Below are positions 31,635 to 42,564 of a stretch of DNA of 64,000 bases, piece by piece. The notes below the pieces were generated by a model, which was given only the letters and a program-made list of their open reading frames with translations, had not been told where the DNA came from and did no database searches. How positions within the stretch are numbered: position 1 is the stretch's first letter; every line of letters begins with the position of its first letter. Source of the stretch: Toxorhynchites rutilus septentrionalis (Eukaryota > Arthropoda > Insecta > Diptera > Culicidae); the NCBI RefSeq assembly GCF_029784135.1, contig NC_073746.1:77328704-77392703 (forward strand), written 5' to 3'. The position numbers and the translations under genes are program-made.

Positions 31635-32382
31635 TGAAACCACATGTCATCCGTATCCATATCTTCAATTTGTGGCAAAAAAAATCGGCTAACATGCGGC
31701 CATAGCGCTCACCATTCACAGTTACCGTCTCGCCGTCCTCATTTTCAAAGAAATACGGGCCGATGACTCCACCAGGCCATAATGCGCACCAAACAGTGAC
31801 TTTTGGCGGATGCAATGGCCTCTCAACCATCACGTGTGGATTTTCTGAGCCCCATATACGGAAATTTTGGGTGTTCACATAGCCACCGAGCTCGAAATGT
31901 GCCTCATCGGTGAAGAAAATTTGATGCGAAAATTCAGCATTTTGCTGCTGTTGTTCGTTCACCCTATCGACGTATGCCCGACGCATTCCATGGTCACCAC
32001 GCTCTAATTTTTGTACCAGTTGGACTTTATATGGATGTAGGTGCAAGTCCAAATGCAAAATTCGCCACAATGATGTGTTTGACAAGCCCAATTGCTGAGC
32101 ACGCTGTGGAATCGAAACATTCGGGTCATCCTCCACACTGGCAGCAACAGCAGCAATATTTTCGGCCGAACGCACATTACGATGATGCACAGGTTTCTTA
32201 ATATCCGCTACGGATCCAGTTTGTTCGAATTTACGCACTACATTAGCGATTGTGTGCTCTGTAGGCCGTCCATGACGACCAAAATCCGTCCGTAATGCTC
32301 GAAAAACATTTGCCGGTTTTTCATCATTTTTATAGTATAATTTAACAAAATTAACACGTTGTGCGATGCTAAAACGATCCAT
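31635..32382 (-). pseudogene. Tc1/mariner-superfamily transposase, C-terminal half missing
   Basis: From ATG 32,382 the minus strand encodes the DNA-binding half (QRVNFVKLYYKN; TIANVVRKFEQTGSV; IPQRAQQLGLSNTSLWRIL) and the first catalytic Asp in IFFTDEAHFELGGYVN, followed by VTVWCALWPGGVIGPYFFEN. A one-base shift in the T-run near 31,682 follows DFF; after about 25 more codons in the corrected frame (...DDMWFQQ) the gene ends at the junction with fold-back element 2, just before the second Asp. Resembles the insect rosa/DD41D-like group, but the diagnostic spacing is missing. Confidence 0.75.
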
Positions 32383-32497
32383 ATTGTAAAATGGCAGACA
32401 TTCAACTAACGATATGACACTTTGGTTGACAGTTATGTCAAACGGTTGTCAGCGCAGGGCTGTATACTTTCGGAAGTCCGAAATGGAAAACCCTGTA

Positions 32498-32519
32498 TAA
32501 TCGAGTCCGACCTGTACTG
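32498..32519 (+). repeat. Terminal-like motif, first copy
   Basis: ataatcgagtccgacctgta recurs in the same orientation at about 33,550-33,569. It resembles pogo/Tigger-like inverted-repeat tips in insects. The 119-bp array starts directly after it. Confidence 0.4.
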
Positions 32520-33485
32520 TATTCTATTAGTCAAATCATTTGATTTGATACCAATATTGAGGGGGGGGGGGGGTCATCGTAGCCACTTGGTTACGCGTTC
32601 GCTTACCAAGCGATCGATCGTGAGTTCAAACTCAGGGCCATCAATTGACCATCTTTGTGTTGTTGTAGAATAACTACGTCCACACAACCATCATCAGCGA
32701 AGGAAATCGATCCACGGTGGAACAAAGGTCGATTCATCCGTACAACTGCTCTGTCTGCAAGAAACATCGGTCATTTACAATTTATAGAAACATAAACAGA
32801 TGTACATGTACACGATTAAAACCCGGCTCTGTTACAGCTAAAATGCTAATGAGTCTAATAAATAAATAAATGGTATAAAAAAAATATTGAGGGGATTGCT
32901 AAAAAAAAGATAGTCGACCATTTTGTGGCGGTGACCTTTTCTAATTTATGTTGTTCATAGTGTAGTGTATTCTCGAAATCAAGCCATTCAGTCATTTTTC
33001 TTGCGGCGGCCAAATTGAAATTTTCAAGATCATGGAATACGCACTTTTATAATGACAGTAGAATTAAATGTATGTTCCAAATTTTAGATCAATCATTCAA
33101 CAGGAACGGGGTTAATTTTCTATTAATGTGGGACAACCCAACAAACATTCAAACATACATAGAAACAGGTCAAGTTGAATGAAACCATTCAAAAAGTAAT
33201 TAGTTCTTTGGGGACTGCGGCTTGAAATTGGATTTTTCATTATCTGCTATGTTCTACTAGTCGAGAACTTTCTTTTGATACATTTTTAATTTTTCATAAA
33301 TACCTGTGTTCTACTAGTCAAACCGTTTCATTCGATACCCATATTGATGGGGTTCTGAAAAAATATGAAATCCGCCATTTTGTAGTGGCCACCATCTTGG
33401 ATTTGAATTTTTCATAAATAACTGTGTTCTACTAGTCAAGCCCTTTCTTTTGATAACCATATTAGCTACTCAATATAGAATTATT
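32520..33485 (+). repeat. Tandem array (~119-bp unit), split by a SINE
   Basis: The phrase tgttctactagtcaa followed by a gatacccatattgatgggg-like stretch and an aatccgccattttgtagtgg-like stretch repeats at about 32,520, 32,960, 33,247, 33,305 and 33,424. The same unit occurs on the opposite strand at 49,900-50,450. Confidence 0.7.
32565..32882 (+). mobile_element. tRNA-derived SINE with target duplication
   Basis: Head with A-box-like tagccacttggttacgcg and B-box-like gagttcaaactcagg; body ending in ggctctgttacagctaaaatg and an (AATA)n tail. aatattgagggg is repeated on both sides (32,553-32,564 and 32,883-32,894), inside the tandem array, giving a 12-bp target duplication. A G-run of 14 lies at the 5' junction. 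Similar in design to culicine tRNA-SINEs. Confidence 0.75.
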
Positions 33486-33542
33486 ATACAAATTATTCAA
33501 AATTTCCGAAAATCAAAAGTAAAATACTCCGGATAATCTAGT

Positions 33543-33569
33543 CTAATATTCCGGATAATCGAGTCCGAC
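33543..33569 (+). repeat. Terminal-like motif, second copy
   Basis: ccggataatcgagtccgacc, preceded by a second subterminal ccggataatctagtc copy; same orientation as 32,498-32,519. Confidence 0.4.
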
Positions 33570-35345
33570 CTGTAGTAGTAAAATGTTATCATAGAGAACC
33601 CTCTAATTCTACTTTTCCTCGGTTTTCTTCTGAACCGACTTGTTTCTGTTCAATCTGCGAATGAAACTAATTTGCCAATGTACTCGACACATTGATTAAT
33701 ACAAATAATAAAATTACGTATGAATATTCCATTCTAATTCAAACATTTCAACATTTCCACAAATTTTCGATAACGAATTCTCTGTTCACCTTTACCACCG
33801 AAACAATAGCTAACATCAATTAACGATGATTTTATGTTACTGCATAATGTCGAGGCTGACGGACAGTGCGAGAAGCAGGAGAAAAAAAATATCAGAGAGG
33901 GAATAAACTAGTTCCGTTGCCACTCCACGCTCGCATACATATGTTTTATGGTGTGACATGAATAACATAAATATCACTTACATAAACGGTAGCCACCAGT
34001 CGGCTAGCCAGAGACAGGGTGTGTAGCCTAAGCGAAAAGGGGAAAGCTGAGATGCGCAGCATGCTCACTGAGCCGCACAACTAAAGTGCAGCATCATTGC
34101 CACTCACGGAAGAGAAGGTTCTGCAAGGGACGAACCTGGGTTTTCTGGCTTTGCTCTCTGTGTGTATGGCCACTGAAGATGCTAATATGCGGATGGGAAA
34201 GAAATTTCCCTTCTCTCACGCCGAGGAGCAGATAGAACACGATGAGATGCAGTTGTTGAATGACGAGATTATTGTTATTGTTTAATTTGCTAACTGGATA
34301 ATGAGGGTGATGAAAGGAGAACGTTGCGGTGATGAGCCGTTTGTGGTTACGTTTAATTAATAGTCAATTAGCCAACCAATTGTTTGGCTTCATGTGAACT
34401 CGAGGGAACGTATCTTTGCTCAGAGTGTTGGCGCACCCCGCCTTCGATGGCATCACATCCAGCTTACATTCACAATGGAAAATATTTACCGTTCATATAT
34501 GCCACCGCCCACTCAACCACTTAACCAGCACAGTGACCGCTCATTATCGATTCATTATTGAAACGCTAATAACCTGACAAACATTGAATAAATAATGAAC
34601 CACCATCATCATCACCCAAAGCGCGCGGACCGGCTTCGATTGGCCCAGCCTCATTGTCACATTGCCGGGTACATACGGACGGAACACACGCACATAGAAA
34701 GTAGCGATGTCGCAATTACTGTCTCATTCAGTAACTGACAAACCCAGGTTGATGCCGTATTCGACCTCCAAAAAGCACACCTTCGAAGTTGTGCCTTCGG
34801 CCTGTCAATTCCGAATTCCACCGTCAATATGGTAGGAAAAGTATCCGCGTTGGTCAGTAGACAAGCCGAACTGAATGAATGAAGATGGTAATCATCACCT
34901 TCATCATCGCCACCGTCATCATCGTCGTCGTCGTCGTGGCAGCCGTCATTCCAAGCAACAAAATATCACCATTACTCATATTTTCCCACCCACGGCGGCG
35001 GGCACGGGCCGTTTTGCTACAGACCTCGGCCTCGGGTCGGTGGAATGGAGAAACGGGTACTCAGTTCCATCTGGACGCCTTTTCAATTGATTGAAAAATT
35101 GAACAAGTATTGTACGATGAGAGCTCATTCAACGCGGATAGTGAAAGGCGATTGGCTGGCTGCTGATTCTCGTGGGCGGAATTGGACTGGAAATGAGCGA
35201 AGCCGTCTCTGATTGTAGGCGCACGGTTTCTCGTAATGTGGGCTGATGTGATACTAATCGATTGGAATGGTTTTTTAAGTTGTTTCTAATCATATAGGGT
35301 CTCTTGACCCAGTCACGCATACAGTGGTGGGGGTTTCGGGTTAAG
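33570..35345. other. Spacer with trinucleotide repeats, no recognised gene
   Basis: Higher GC than the surrounding transposons and no element recognised; could be single-copy host sequence. A (CAT/CGT)n-rich stretch at 34,890-34,940 opens two overlapping frames that I regard as microsatellite artefacts. Confidence 0.35.
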
Positions 35346-35348
35346 GTT

Positions 35349-35810
35349 GAGGCCAGTGTTGCCACATTTAAATTTGTACCAGAGGGTTCAAACAATCTTA
35401 CTCATCTGTACTTTTTTTTTCCAAAAATCTGTACCATCGAAAATATTCGTTGTAGAGAAAAAAAAAGTAATTCATTAGCATTAAAAAACACTCATTTATT
35501 TACTACAAATACTACATTTACATTTGCAAGTCATTCGTGGATTTGATGATGTTTATACATAGTTTTTTTTTTATCTAGATTGCACACATAATTTTTTAAA
35601 ATTTTCGAGCAGCCACCACAATGTTTGACTAAACCCATTGATCGCAAAATATCGTTCATCGTATCGTTGCTCGTTTTCAAAGCCTATTTTTATTCTGATT
35701 ATATTCATAAAATAATCGCTCGATAGTTGCCGAGGAGTGAGGCATAGTGAGAACGTTACAAACAAGGCATCGAAGCGCCGTAAAGGCGAGTGAAACTTTA
35801 ATTAGTTTTA
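35349..35810 (-). pseudogene. hAT transposase C-terminal fragment with terminus
   Basis: A cagtgttgccacattt tip at about 35,352 resembles the other hAT ends. On the minus strand, from about 35,760 down, PHSSATIERLF marks the hAT dimerisation block, then decayed sequence with several stops ends before the terminus. A tgatgatgtttatacata stretch at about 35,545 matches the 3' coding end of the 23.7-kb hAT, so it belongs to a related family. Only the last part of the gene is left. Confidence 0.55.
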
Positions 35811-35822
35811 GGCATCCAATTT

Positions 35823-35871
35823 TTGTCCACCAACGGAATTAACGGAACTAATGTCCACCAACGGAATTAAT
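35823..35871. repeat. 25-bp tandem duplication
   Basis: tgtccaccaacggaattaa occurs twice, 25 bp apart (about 35,826 and 35,851). Confidence 0.8.
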
Positions 35872-35909
35872 TCTCCAGATCTTGTATTTTTTTTTCTCTA
35901 TTATAGTAA

Positions 35910-36527
35910 CTTTCAACACATTCGGATAGGCCATGGTTACCACGACATCGAACACGTTGTTTGGTCGTGCGAGTTGTATCTTGTCGCCAGATCGAATTTA
36001 GAAAACTCCCTTCGGGCTGGAGGTAGTCCAATGTGCCGGTGAGAGATGTGTTGGCTCGGTTAGACCTTGATTACATGTCCCAAATATATGTTTTCCTTAA
36101 AGCTATCGATCTTCGAGTGTGATTGTTCATACATCCTTTTCCCCTCCTTTTCGACCTTCGCGAGCTATCGGTTCCCTTCCTACTAACATAAGAATAAGTT
36201 AAATTGTAAATACATATTAGATGTAAGGATAGTTTTAAGAATTGAGTGTGAAATGTCAGTGTGAATGAGAATGTGAATGTGAATGTGAGTGCGAGTGTAA
36301 ACACACATCTCCTTACATCCCATCCTTTTCGTAATGAAAATATGTCACCCTTCTAAACTCGAGTCGACCGCGAGTAATCGGTTTCCTATTTCATTAACCA
36401 TAGAATTAAGGAAACAACATGTTGATATATGCTAGTTGAAATATAGTTAAGAGTTTGGCTCCTTTAAACTTATGTAACTGAGCCTGTAAAAATAAACGGA
36501 TTAATAATAAAAAAAAAACAAAAAAAA
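35910..36527 (+). mobile_element. I-type LINE, 5'-truncated second copy
   Basis: Carries only the end of ORF2 (GYHDIEHVVWSCELYLVARS, LDLDYMSQ-like and FLKAIDLRV blocks) and the 3' UTR with aactgagcctgtaaaaataaac and a tail ending taataataaaa. A small deletion near 36,025 breaks the frame. Compared with 488-1,040 it is clearly diverged and has a (GTGAAT)n expansion at 36,262-36,300. It proves the family has been active at different times. Confidence 0.85.
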
Positions 36528-39500
36528 ATTGGTTCTCAAATGGGGATCAACATAGGGTAGGAGCCTGTCTGTTGGTCTCAAATGTTCCTATCTCACGCCT
36601 CCACGAAGATCATATGACGACATTTTTAGATCGGGCGTGAACTGGAAACACACACCTGGTCTTGGCTCCGAGAACGGGTGTCGAAAGTGGCTAAGTGAGG
36701 GGATGCTAGCGAGTCAGAGCGCTATATCTCTCCCGGGGAAGGCCTCCCGGGTCATGGAGGCCTTGCCAACCCGCTGTCCCCCGGGCAAAGGAGATACACC
36801 CAATAAAATGGAGCTACGATCACGAAGAGTAATTAGAATGCGATCACCCGAGGAGGGTCCCCGAACTGAAGCTGGTCCTGGAACGGGCGTAAGAGCGAGC
36901 GGCCAGCGGCTGGAGGGCGATGTGCAAGAGCGGGCCACCAGCCGGGTTCAACCCGAAGAGCTACCGCCACACGGAAACAGCAGCCATCGACATCACCCAA
37001 GAAACGCTGCGCCTACGAGACGTGTTGCGACTGCCAGACGACAGTCGTCCACACTTGTGGGTACCACTAGGCGCCGGATCATGTGGACACACGAAATGAA
37101 TGAATTCGTGATCCGCGCCTATTACATCTGCACTGCTTTGGAGACGGACATGAGCGGTCGCCCTCGAATACTAACAATGTTCGAGGAAGCGTATCCAGAG
37201 TTCGTCGGGAGGCTTGATCAGAACGCGATGAACGCGAGGCGTAGAGCGATAGTACGCAACAACATGCTCTCCCAAACGCAAATCGACGAGATCAAGCAGC
37301 AGGTGCAGAGAGAAATAAGCTCCAGGAACAACAGAGCAAGCGATGTGTCGAGACGAAGTTCAGTACGGCTGAGCAATTCATTCGCGAGTGGGGCACGTGA
37401 ATCAGCACCAGTGGAGGCCACAGTACTACAACCCCCTGAGCCGGAAGACCCACAGCCAGATCAACAACTACTACGCGATCTGGTCTTCCACTACGACGAG
37501 GCGATCTCACAGTTCCGCGAAACAGATCCATTGTCGCGCCCCAGGATCCCGAAGTTGCAGCATTCCCGCAGGCTGACAAGAGCACGTTCTTCCGCTGCAC
37601 TTGGTTGATGCTGAGAACATGGAGGAGCTGCAACTGAAAGTTTACTGTGCTGCTGTGGCGACCGCCAAAAGTTTAGGATACCGTATTAGGCCAAGAGGCG
37701 GACTGCTCCAACATCTCCGTGAAAGACGTGAGCCTCCATGGCGAAGGAGATTGGAGCAACGGATCCTAAACAAGCGCGCCGCAATTGGAAGACTGATGGC
37801 GTACAAAAGAGGCAGCGGATCGGCGAAATTATGTCGCCAAGTTGCTGTGATCGTGCGACCTACTGAACTTCGCCAGCTGGGAGCTCACCAGCTGACGGAA
37901 AAACTCGACACACTGGTACAGCAATTGAGCGTCCTAACTAAACGGCTGAAACGTTACTCTGACTCTGCAAAGCGCCAGGAACAAAATCGGATGTTCAGAG
38001 ATAACGAAAAAGCGTTCTACGACCACATTAGCGACGAGAAGCCCGACTATCGCGAAGGTTTGCCAGATATTAGCGATGTGACGAACTTCTGGGCTGGTAT
38101 TTGGGAGACCCCAGTACAACATCGCGACGGGCAAATGTGGTTAAGACGGGAGGAGGAGAGTTGTGGTGAAATTGGAGAGATGCCAGCTATCATCGTCGAA
38201 GAGAACGATGTCCGCGAAGCCTCGCGGTACCTGAGGAACTGGGCAGCACCCGATGGTGTTCAGAACTTCTGGCACAAGAAGCTGACCGTCGCACATCCAA
38301 AGATAGCTGAGTGCTTCAACAAGGTGCTACGTGACCCACACAACCTCCCTGAACTCGCCACCCGTGGCGTCACTTTCCTCCTCCCGAAAGACAGCAACAC
38401 ATTGAACCCATCAAAGTACAGGCCGATAACGTGCCTATCGAGTCTGTACAAGATATTAAGCAGCATCATAACCGTCAAAGTTTCTGCCCACTGCGAACAA
38501 CACCATATCATCGCAGAAGAGCAGAAAGGATGCAGAAAAAATACGCATGGCTGCAAAGACCAGGCCATCATCGACGCAGCCATAGTCGGCCAGGCGGTTT
38601 ATAACCAGCGGAACCTAAGCATGGCCTATATCGATTACAGGAAGGCTTATGACTCCATACCTCACTCGTTTCTCGTCCGGGTATTGGAGCTCTACAAAAT
38701 TGATCCCGTCGTCGTTAGGTTCCTGCAGCATGCGATGAGGCAGTGGAGCACGTCTCTGCACCTTAGTGATGGGGAAAATGTGTTGCAGTCTAGAACGCTG
38801 CAGATAAAAAGGGGGATATTCCAAGGTGACTCTTTCAGCCCGCTTTGGTTTTGTCTGGCACTGAACCCCCTCAGTAGGACGCTCAATAGAAACGGTCATG
38901 GCTATAAAATAAGGTATGGCGACGGCGCCCACGAAGAAGTGACCCATACCTTTTACATGGACGATCTCAAGGTCTACGCTGATTCACGTCAGCGTCTAGG
39001 TGTAGCTATCCGGGTTGTCGATTAAATAAGCAGGGACATCTGTATGGAGTTCGGCCTCGACAAGTGTCGCTGTGTCCACCTGCTGAAAGGACAACTTACC
39101 GAATCCGGAGGCTACGAGGTCTATGACGGCGAGTTTATAAGAGACATGGTTCGTGGCGAATCCTATAAATATCTTGGATTCCGACAGCTCACCGGGATTC
39201 GCCACTCCGACATCAAGACGGAGCTGCGAGAGAAGTTCTTGAGTCGAGTGAACTGTGTCCTGAGGACTTTCCTCAACGCGGGGAACAAGGTACGCGCGAT
39301 CAACACATTCGCGGTTCCCCTGCTGACCTTCAGTTTTGGTGTAGTCAAATGGAGCAAAACTGACCTAGAGGACCTTGAGAGGAGGATGAGGAAAGCATTC
39401 AAAGAGGCCGGAATGCACCATCCTCAATCGGCACTGGAGAGAGTTTCACTACCACGCAAAGAAGGGGGACTTGGAATCGTCGACATTTCTGCACTGTGTG

Positions 39501-40568
39501 TTGCCCAGGTACGACAACTGCGCGAGTACTTCGCAGAACGCGCCAACCAAAACGCGCTATACCGGGCTGTCTGCCCCGCCGACACAGGATACAGCGCTCT
39601 GCACTTGGCGCAAGCGGAGTACCAACTCAACTGCAATCTGCAGACAGTGGAGGAGAAGATTGCAGCTTGGAAGCAGAAGGCAGTGCATGGTGCCCACCCC
39701 CATCAACTGGACCGGCCACACGTCGACAAGGCCGCATCTAATCTGTGGCTAACGCGTGGTGAACTCTCTTCAGTAGTAGAAGCCGACATGATGGCCATCC
39801 AGGACAGGATAATGCTGACGAGAAACTGCAGGCGGTACGTCTGGCATCAAGACGTTGATGACATTTGCCGGATGTGCCATCAACCAGGTGAAAACATAGA
39901 GCACATTATGGGAGGCTGTCCCGTTTTGGCCAACGCAGCCTACACCGAGCGCCACAACAACGTGGCCCGTATTGTTCATCGACAACTGGCGCTCCAATGT
40001 GCTCTGCTGGAAGACAACGTACCAAACTACCGGTACCTGCCTGCACCTGTCCTGGAAAATGACCGTTTCAAGCTGTACTGGGATCGCACTGTTCTGACCG
40101 ACCTCTCGATCCACCACAACCGTCCAGATATAATGGTTTACGACAAGAGCGACCGCAAAGTCACCATCATCGATGTCGCTATTCCACTGAACCAGAATCT
40201 GGAGGAGACCCACGGTCGCAAAATCTGCAAGTACCGACCATTGGCCGTGGAGCTCAAGGAACTGTGGGGGCTAAGGGAGGTCCCAAGAATTGTTCCAGTC
40301 GTTCTCTCTGGAACTGGAATTATCCCGAAGACACTTCTGAAAGCGCTAAAGGTGTTGAACATCGAGAAGGAATTGGCCGGCATCCAAAAGTCGGTCATCC
40401 TTAGCACCTGCGCGATTGTCCGACAATTCCTCGGTCAGGACTAAAACAGAACGAGCATGCAGATACGTGCATTCCGCAGAGCCTAGTCCCCCTTTGGTAT
40501 TCAGAAGCTCGGGGGCAGGTGAAAATTCTGGCTAGGTTCGCCTAGTTAAGAAGTGAGATAAGTCTGGA
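36528..40568 (+). mobile_element. R4/Dong-type LINE with restriction-like endonuclease
   Basis: About 4 kb, plus strand, starting directly after the A-rich (TAA-containing) tail of the I-type fragment and ending near the A-run at about 40,568. It has a single coding region whose endonuclease lies after the RT, as in R2/R4 LINEs. R4/Dong elements favour TAA repeats, which fits its position. Nearly full length; disabled by a frameshift and one stop. Confidence 0.75.
36808..40444 (+). pseudogene. R4/Dong-type polyprotein: DNA-binding, RT, endonuclease
   Basis: Likely start ATG 36,808 (MELRSRRVIRMRS); an upstream in-frame GTG is less likely. The N-terminal part to 37,608 holds a Myb-like stretch (WTHEMNEFVIRAYY). 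A frameshift near 37,580-37,600 moves to the RT frame: YRPITCLSSLYKIL, MAYIDYRKAYDSIPH, GIFQGDSFSPLWFCLAL and catalytic FYMDDLKVYA near 38,965. A single TAA at 39,023-39,025 interrupts the frame, which then continues unchanged to 40,444. The C-terminus has a zinc cluster (CRMCHQPGENIEHIMGGC) and a PD-(D/E)XK-type nuclease core (RPDIMVYD...VTIIDVAIP). The nuclease would nick the target for target-primed reverse transcription. Confidence 0.82.
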
Positions 40569-40576
40569 AAAAAAAC

Positions 40577-40694
40577 ACATTCGGCTGGTTCGTCACTTTG
40601 ATTTCCATTTTTGGAAGAATGTCGGGAGTGAGAATTGGACTCGTGATCTCTGCGTGAGAAGTATGGATGTTACCACTACGCCAGATCGCCTACT
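40577..40694 (-). mobile_element. tRNA-derived SINE head fragment
   Basis: Minus strand reads gatctggcgtagtggtaaca (A box) then gagtccaattctcactcccg (B-box region) followed by gacattcttcc, a tRNA-like pol III promoter of a type frequent in mosquitoes. It ends against the A-run that closes the R4-type element. Confidence 0.65.
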
Positions 40695-40765
40695 TTCCAA
40701 ATCTTGTACATTCCCATTGTAGAACCCTGGAAACGCCTCTAACACAACGTTAATGCTTGTCAAAT
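40695..40765 (-). repeat. Short sequence shared with 44,405-44,470
   Basis: Both encode, on the minus strand, a similar short frame (VVLEAFPGFYNGNVQDL here, IVLEALPRICDKNLKDL there). This suggests a common element or protein remnant that I cannot name. Confidence 0.35.
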
Positions 40766-40789
40766 TGGAAAATATTCTGGGATTTAACA

Positions 40790-41232
40790 TTGCCGCAGCG
40801 CCGAGAGCGTCGAATCATCAAAATCGAATATTTTCCTCATTCGCTTGATCAGCAACACGAAAAAACTGCGACAAATATCCTTAAAAATGATTTGCTTTAC
40901 GATTGTTTCTTCTGTTGCCATTCCAACCTAAAAATTCTTGTCGCTTTCCAAATTATCTTCATAATTAATATGGACATTGAAACAGCGTTAGATTCCTCGC
41001 AAATATTAGTGAGAATGATCAAAAAAAATCTTTCGGTTCTTCATGTAGCATCGTGAAATCAGTTTTTTCAACCTGGAACCCACGATTCAATCTGTTGATT
41101 TGGGGCAAAACATAGTCCAAATCAAGCAACAGAGGTTTTGTCTTTAAATCTTCGGGGATAGTCAATATTCTGCAATCAGTCTTCAAAGGTTCCAAAATTT
41201 CCTGTATTATCTCGAATTCGTTAGTGGGCTAT
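40790..41232 (-). pseudogene. hAT transposase remnant, another family
   Basis: The minus strand encodes IIQEILEPLKTDCRILTIPE, then LDLDYVLPQINRLNRGFQVE, which aligns with the NYVLPLIDNVNRTFQTE region of the 23.7-kb hAT but is clearly different. Stops and shifts follow. No termini seen. Confidence 0.5.
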
Positions 41233-41234
41233 TG

Positions 41235-42300
41235 GATATATGAGTATATATGTCCCTTAATAAATGCTCAGGTTAGTCAGGGATTTTCTACCACACAAAG
41301 CCAGCGAATTACATGTACGTTTGACGACTACAAGATCTGGGCAACCGATTTTCATCAAGAGCATTACGGAATTCGAAACCCCCATCATCACGGTCGCACC
41401 GATGCCGAATCCTTTCAGACGATTCTTGTAAGGAATTTCGTCTTGTGTTGATACACATGTTTTCGAAGATGTCGCCCAAAATACAATCAAGGTCAGAATT
41501 TCCTACGTTGGAAAAGCAAAAATGTCATATGGACGCAAGTACTATCTAAGAAAAGAAAAAGAATTATCTCATCTATATAATTATCTGTATTGAAACGGAT
41601 AGTGATTTGGCCGGATACCGGATATCCGGATATCCGTCCAGCTTCGATGTATTGAAATCATTTTGATAATTTTCGAGTAATAGTAAGAATTATGTGTTAT
41701 TAATCAAATATTTCCATTAAGATTGAAAAAATCGTAGAACTGTTTTCGTGGATGGTTATCTGAGAGGGAGTAAACTTACTACAAATCGAAACTATTTTGG
41801 GCGGCGTCACAATCAGGCTAATGGAGCAGTGCGATAAGGCTTTTGTATATTCGAGGTAATTCCGCATGTTGCAACCTAAAAGAGTATTTGGAGTATTTGG
41901 ACAAGCACGAAATTGCCCTCCTTTTCTGAAAGCGTCTTTCTACGCTGAAGAGGTCGTTTCATCTTCTCACAAGAAGATCCAAATTACCTGAATGCAAGGT
42001 TCAAGTCAGACCATTTAGGAAAGGCAAAGTTGTAGATCAATGATTTCCAACGGGGTGGGGCGGTGCTTGGTTTGGTGAGTTCCCCCCTGGTGGGGAATTT
42101 GATAATTCAAAGGAGGGAATTTTGCAAGGCAATATTACACATTTATTTCGCTTTGAAGGTGCCAATGATTAGCAAAAATTGCCACAAAAATTTGATTGGA
42201 TACGCTAAAGTTTGCGATCCTCGGCAAACATTTCAAAATCTGAACTGTAATGTTTAATTGAGCAACTTCGCATTGTTTGAAAAACTTTCGTCAGTGATTG
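41235..42300. other. Spacer, possible eroded hAT sequence
   Basis: No clear domain; short frames only. Confidence 0.25.
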
Positions 42301-42360
42301 ATGTTGGAACAGACGACGAAACAGTACAGAAGACCATAAAAAAAGTAAATTATACAGTAT

Positions 42361-42561
42361 TTGTCAAGATTTAAAGTTAAACTTGAACCATATTTTCCTT
42401 ATATCAAAGAACAAGATCTGGACATGGTTGGAAATTCCTTCCGACTGGCAGTGACGAAATTTTCGCATCAATTTCAGAACAAACTCATCGATCTTCGAAA
42501 GATCGTTTCTTATCCTGATATGGGGAATGAGCATTACGAGTGTTGTAGTTTTTTTGCGTAG
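42361..42561 (+). pseudogene. Possible hAT/BED-type fragment
   Basis: A 66-codon frame reading LEPYFPYIKEQDLDMVGNSF ... FQNKLIDLRKIVSYPD. The FxxxLIDLR pattern recalls the region before the C-terminal block in domesticated and free BED-type hAT proteins. Weak: no catalytic motif and no termini. Confidence 0.28.
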
Positions 42562-42564
42562 AAT

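Noticed and set aside
34875..35094. Overlapping plus-strand frames of 71 codons
   Set aside because: Both are opened by a CAT/CGT trinucleotide run; composition explains them.
38260..38947. Minus-strand frames of 107-110 codons
   Set aside because: Antisense to the R4-type reverse transcriptase.
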